The translations under genes were made by a program, and so were the position numbers. The notes below the pieces were generated by a model, which was not told the origin of the DNA, searched no databases, and saw nothing but the letters and a program-made list of their open reading frames with translations. Positions 5,838 to 7,694 of a stretch of 7,694 nucleotides of DNA are shown here, one piece after another. Within the stretch, counting starts at the first letter, position 1; every line of letters begins with the position of its first letter. The DNA lies in the NCBI GenBank assembly GCA_031287285.1, contig JAITTC010000233.1:1-7694 (forward strand), written 5' to 3'. The stretch comes from Christensenellaceae bacterium (GTDB lineage: Bacteria > Bacillota > Clostridia > Christensenellales > UBA1750).

Positions 5838-5850
5838 TCCCTGTAGTATA
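5833..5850. promoter_or_regulatory. Symmetric TATACT-N6-AGTATA core shared by both promoters
   Basis: The -10 elements of the two opposite promoters form an 18-bp dyad (TATACT 5833-5838, AGTATA 5845-5850). It can be explained simply as two -10 hexamers on opposite strands, or it may also be a repressor operator. RNA polymerase probably cannot occupy both promoters at once. Confidence 0.55.
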
Positions 5851-5873
5851 GCAGTTTTCTCGGGGCTTTGGAA
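5845..5873 (-). promoter_or_regulatory. Extended -10 promoter for the GNAT gene
   Basis: On the minus strand TGCTATACT (5845-5853) is an extended -10 element. A weak TTCCAA -35 (5868-5873) lies 17 nt upstream. Transcription would begin near 5838, giving a leader of about 47 nt to ATG 5791. The -35 overlaps the helicase gene's ribosome binding site. Confidence 0.65.
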
Positions 5874-5878
5874 GGAGG
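5873..5878 (+). promoter_or_regulatory. Strong ribosome binding site of the nuclease-helicase gene
   Basis: AGGAGG, a near-perfect Shine-Dalgarno sequence, stands 7 nt before ATG 5886-5888 and fixes the start. Confidence 0.88.
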
Positions 5879-5885
5879 CGGCTTC

Positions 5886-7694
5886 ATGCGGGTTTTTCGC
5901 GTCGGCGCGCGCAACTTGGTCGAGGAAGTTCTTCGCCGGGGCGATTTGCCGGGCAGCGGCTCGGTTTCGCGCCTGCTCGAAGGCGCGGAAGGCCACCGTC
6001 TCCTGCAGGCGGAGGGCGGCGGCCGAAACGAGGTCGGCCTCGCGCTGACCGTTTCGCGCCCCGATCTCAGCTTGACCATCTATGGCAGGATCGACAGGCT
6101 TTTCGAGGATCCCCCCTGCATTGAGGAAATCAAGACCACGCGCCTTGCCCTCTCCCTGATCGGCGAGGAGGACTTCCCCCTGTATTGGGCGCAGGCCTTC
6201 GTCTATGGCTACATCTTCGCGCTGCAAAACGGCCTTTCTTCCATCGCGATTCGCCTAAGCTTCCTAAACCTTGGCAGCGGGGAGCGGCTGAGCTTCACGA
6301 AGGAGCAAAGCTTTTCAGAGCTTTCTGCCTTCTTTGAATCGCTCGTCGAGCCCTATTTCAGCTTTCTTCGGGCGGGCATCCACCACCACAGCCTGCTCGC
6401 CGCCGAAATCGCGGCGCTTCGCTTCCCCTTCCCCTCGCTGCGCAAGGGCCAGGCAGAGCTCATGGAAGCGGCGGCCCGCTGCTTTGAGGGCGGGGGGCGC
6501 CTGCTGGCGGAAGCGCCGACCGGCATCGGCAAGACGCTCTCTTTGCTCTTCCCGGCGCTTCAGGCCCTGGGCAGGGGCGAGCTGAACCGCGTCTTTTACC
6601 TGAGCGCCCGGGGCACGGGCAAGGCGGCCGCGCTTGATTGCCTTCGGGGCCTTGATTTGAAGAACCTGCGCGCCCTCGAGCTTGCCGCGAAGGAAAAGCT
6701 CTGCCCCTTTGCCCGCGCTTTTTGCGAAGGCGGAAGCTGCCCAAACGCCCATGGCTACTACGATCGCCTGCCGGAAGCGCTTGCCGAGGTTTTGAGGCAA
6801 ACAGGCCCCTACGCCATGGAGTTTTTGCGCGAAAGCGCGCTGCGGCACCGCCTTTGCCCGCACGAGTTCAGCCTCGACCTCTCGCTCCACTGCGAGGTTC
6901 TCATCGGGGACTACAACTACGCCTTCGACCCCCGCGCGCGGCTGCAGCGCTTCTTCGGCGGCGGCAAACGGCCGCAGGCGCTGCTCATCGACGAAGCGCA
7001 CAACCTGCCCGCGCGCAGCCGCGAGATGTTCTCGGCCAAGATCAGCTCCTCGCTGTTCGCGCCGCTCGAAAAGGCGATAAGGGGCATAAAAGAAGGCCCC
7101 GGCACGGCGGAGCTCAAGGCCTTTTTGCATGAAGTTCGGGCCTGCTTTGCGCAAGATAAGAGCGGCCCCTTCTTCGAAAGGGAAAGCCCGCCCTTTTTAG
7201 AAGCCCTGCGCGCGCTCTTCCCCCTGATCAGCGAAGAGAATTTCAGCGCCGAGATCAGGCCCCTTCGCGAGTGCTTCTGGGCCGTCGAAGCCTTTCTGCG
7301 CTGCGCAGACGAGGGCTTGCAAAACGGCCTCGCCCTCTATTCCGCGGGCGGGCGGAGTTGGTCCGTGCGCCTTCTATGCCTGGATGCCTCCCCGATGCTG
7401 GAAGAAACCTATAAAAAGGCAAAAAGCGTCGCCCTCTTCTCGGCCACGCTGACGCCCGCGCCCTTTTACAGCAGGCTTTCGGGCCTTTCGGGCGCCGAAG
7501 CCCTCTCCCTTCCGTCGCCCTTCCCGGCCGAAAACCTCCGCTGCCTTCACCTGCCGCTCGAGATGCGCTACTCGCTGCGCGAAGGCAGCTACGGCCCGGC
7601 GGCCGATGCCGTCGCGGCCTTCGTCAAGACGAAAAAACGGGGAAATTTCCTCGTTTTCTGCCCCTCCTTCGCCTACCTGCAGCGCTTCCAGATC
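5886..7694 (+). CDS. RecB/Cas4-type nuclease fused to XPD/DinG-like Fe-S helicase, 3'-truncated
   Basis: The frame is open from ATG 5886 to the window end (603 codons, no stop), so the C-terminus is missing. Residues about 1-190 form a PD-(D/E)XK nuclease domain with a full active-site set: H37, GRID with D70, EIK with E81 and K83, and QAFVY (Q103, Y107). The SF2 helicase follows: Walker A APTGIGKT (210-217), four cysteines C273, C280, C285 and C324 placed as Fe-S ligands (AKEKLCPF, FCEGGSCPNAHGYYDR, LCPHEFSLD), GDYNYAFDP (341-349), motif II DEAH (369-372) and SAT (519-521). Motifs IV-VI would lie beyond the edge; clostridial relatives I recall are roughly 750-800 residues. XPD/DinG helicases unwind DNA 5' to 3', so a DNA repair or R-loop/replication role is likely but not shown. 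The layout differs from S. aureus DinG, whose N-terminal nuclease is DEDDh-type. It is cytosolic and has its own promoter. Confidence 0.93.
   Translation, partial: MRVFRVGARNLVEEVLRRGDLPGSGSVSRLLEGAEGHRLLQAEGGGRNEVGLALTVSRPDLSLTIYGRIDRLFEDPPCIEEIKTTRLALSLIGEEDFPLYWAQAFVYGYIFALQNGLSSIAIRLSFLNLGSGERLSFTKEQSFSELSAFFESLVEPYFSFLRAGIHHHSLLAAEIAALRFPFPSLRKGQAELMEAAARCFEGGGRLLAEAPTGIGKTLSLLFPALQALGRGELNRVFYLSARGTGKAAALDCLRGLDLKNLRALELAAKEKLCPFARAFCEGGSCPNAHGYYDRLPEALAEVLRQTGPYAMEFLRESALRHRLCPHEFSLDLSLHCEVLIGDYNYAFDPRARLQRFFGGGKRPQALLIDEAHNLPARSREMFSAKISSSLFAPLEKAIRGIKEGPGTAELKAFLHEVRACFAQDKSGPFFERESPPFLEALRALFPLISEENFSAEIRPLRECFWAVEAFLRCADEGLQNGLALYSAGGRSWSVRLLCLDASPMLEETYKKAKSVALFSATLTPAPFYSRLSGLSGAEALSLPSPFPAENLRCLHLPLEMRYSLREGSYGPAADAVAAFVKTKKRGNFLVFCPSFAYLQRFQI

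Noticed and set aside
5833..5850. BlaI/MecI/CopY-type operator (ACTACA half site on the minus strand)
   Set aside because: Only one half site matches; the other arm lacks TGTAGT symmetry, and no cognate regulator is in the window. Two opposed -10 boxes explain the dyad.
5792..6079. N-terminal extension of the GNAT protein
   Set aside because: The extension is Arg/Pro-rich, runs antisense through the helicase start and both promoters, and a good ribosome binding site marks the start at 5791.
6315..7154. Long minus-strand frame of 279 codons opposite the helicase
   Set aside because: It is antisense to the conserved Walker A, Fe-S and DEAH region; long antisense frames are expected with high GC at third positions.

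Overview
The window reads as chromosomal DNA from a GC-rich member of the Clostridia (Bacillota). The support is the GC-rich, GC-ending codon use, strong AAGGAG-type ribosome binding sites, a TTG start, and gene families typical of that class: a COG2509-type FAD protein, a DUF4180 protein, and an XPD/DinG-like helicase carrying an N-terminal RecB/Cas4-type nuclease domain. The placement is an inference from these traits; no rRNA or marker tree is available.

Layout. Positions 1-1362 (+) hold most of purB (adenylosuccinate lyase), cut at its 5' end by the window edge. It closes at a 17-bp GC-rich stem-loop (1387-1423) that can act as a terminator in both directions. Positions 1430-2001 contain no credible gene. 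They hold a 145-bp unit repeated 2.4 times, with two copies of a GTCATTGCGAGG...GCAATCC palindromic element embedded in it, followed by a palindrome-dense GC-rich block. Positions 2002-4983 (-) are a compact three-gene operon convergent to purB, transcribed in the order FAD-dependent protein, DUF4180 protein, prmA. The gaps are 1 and 11 nt and the first gene starts at TTG. Positions 4984-5326 are a gap with only a doubtful 96-codon reading frame. Positions 5327-5791 (-) encode a GNAT acetyltransferase. A compact divergent promoter region (about 5792-5885) separates it from the last gene, 5886-7694 (+), a nuclease-helicase fusion that runs off the window end without a stop.

How the genes relate. 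purB serves purine synthesis and prmA methylates ribosomal protein L11; the FAD and DUF4180 proteins have no established role. The operon may start within 4984-5326 or be read through from the GNAT promoter. The most interesting parts are the nuclease-helicase, whose nuclease, Fe-S and helicase motifs are all intact as far as it can be read, the near-symmetric promoter it shares with the GNAT gene, and the repeat array in the purB-prmA gap. I see no transposase, CRISPR array, tRNA or rRNA.
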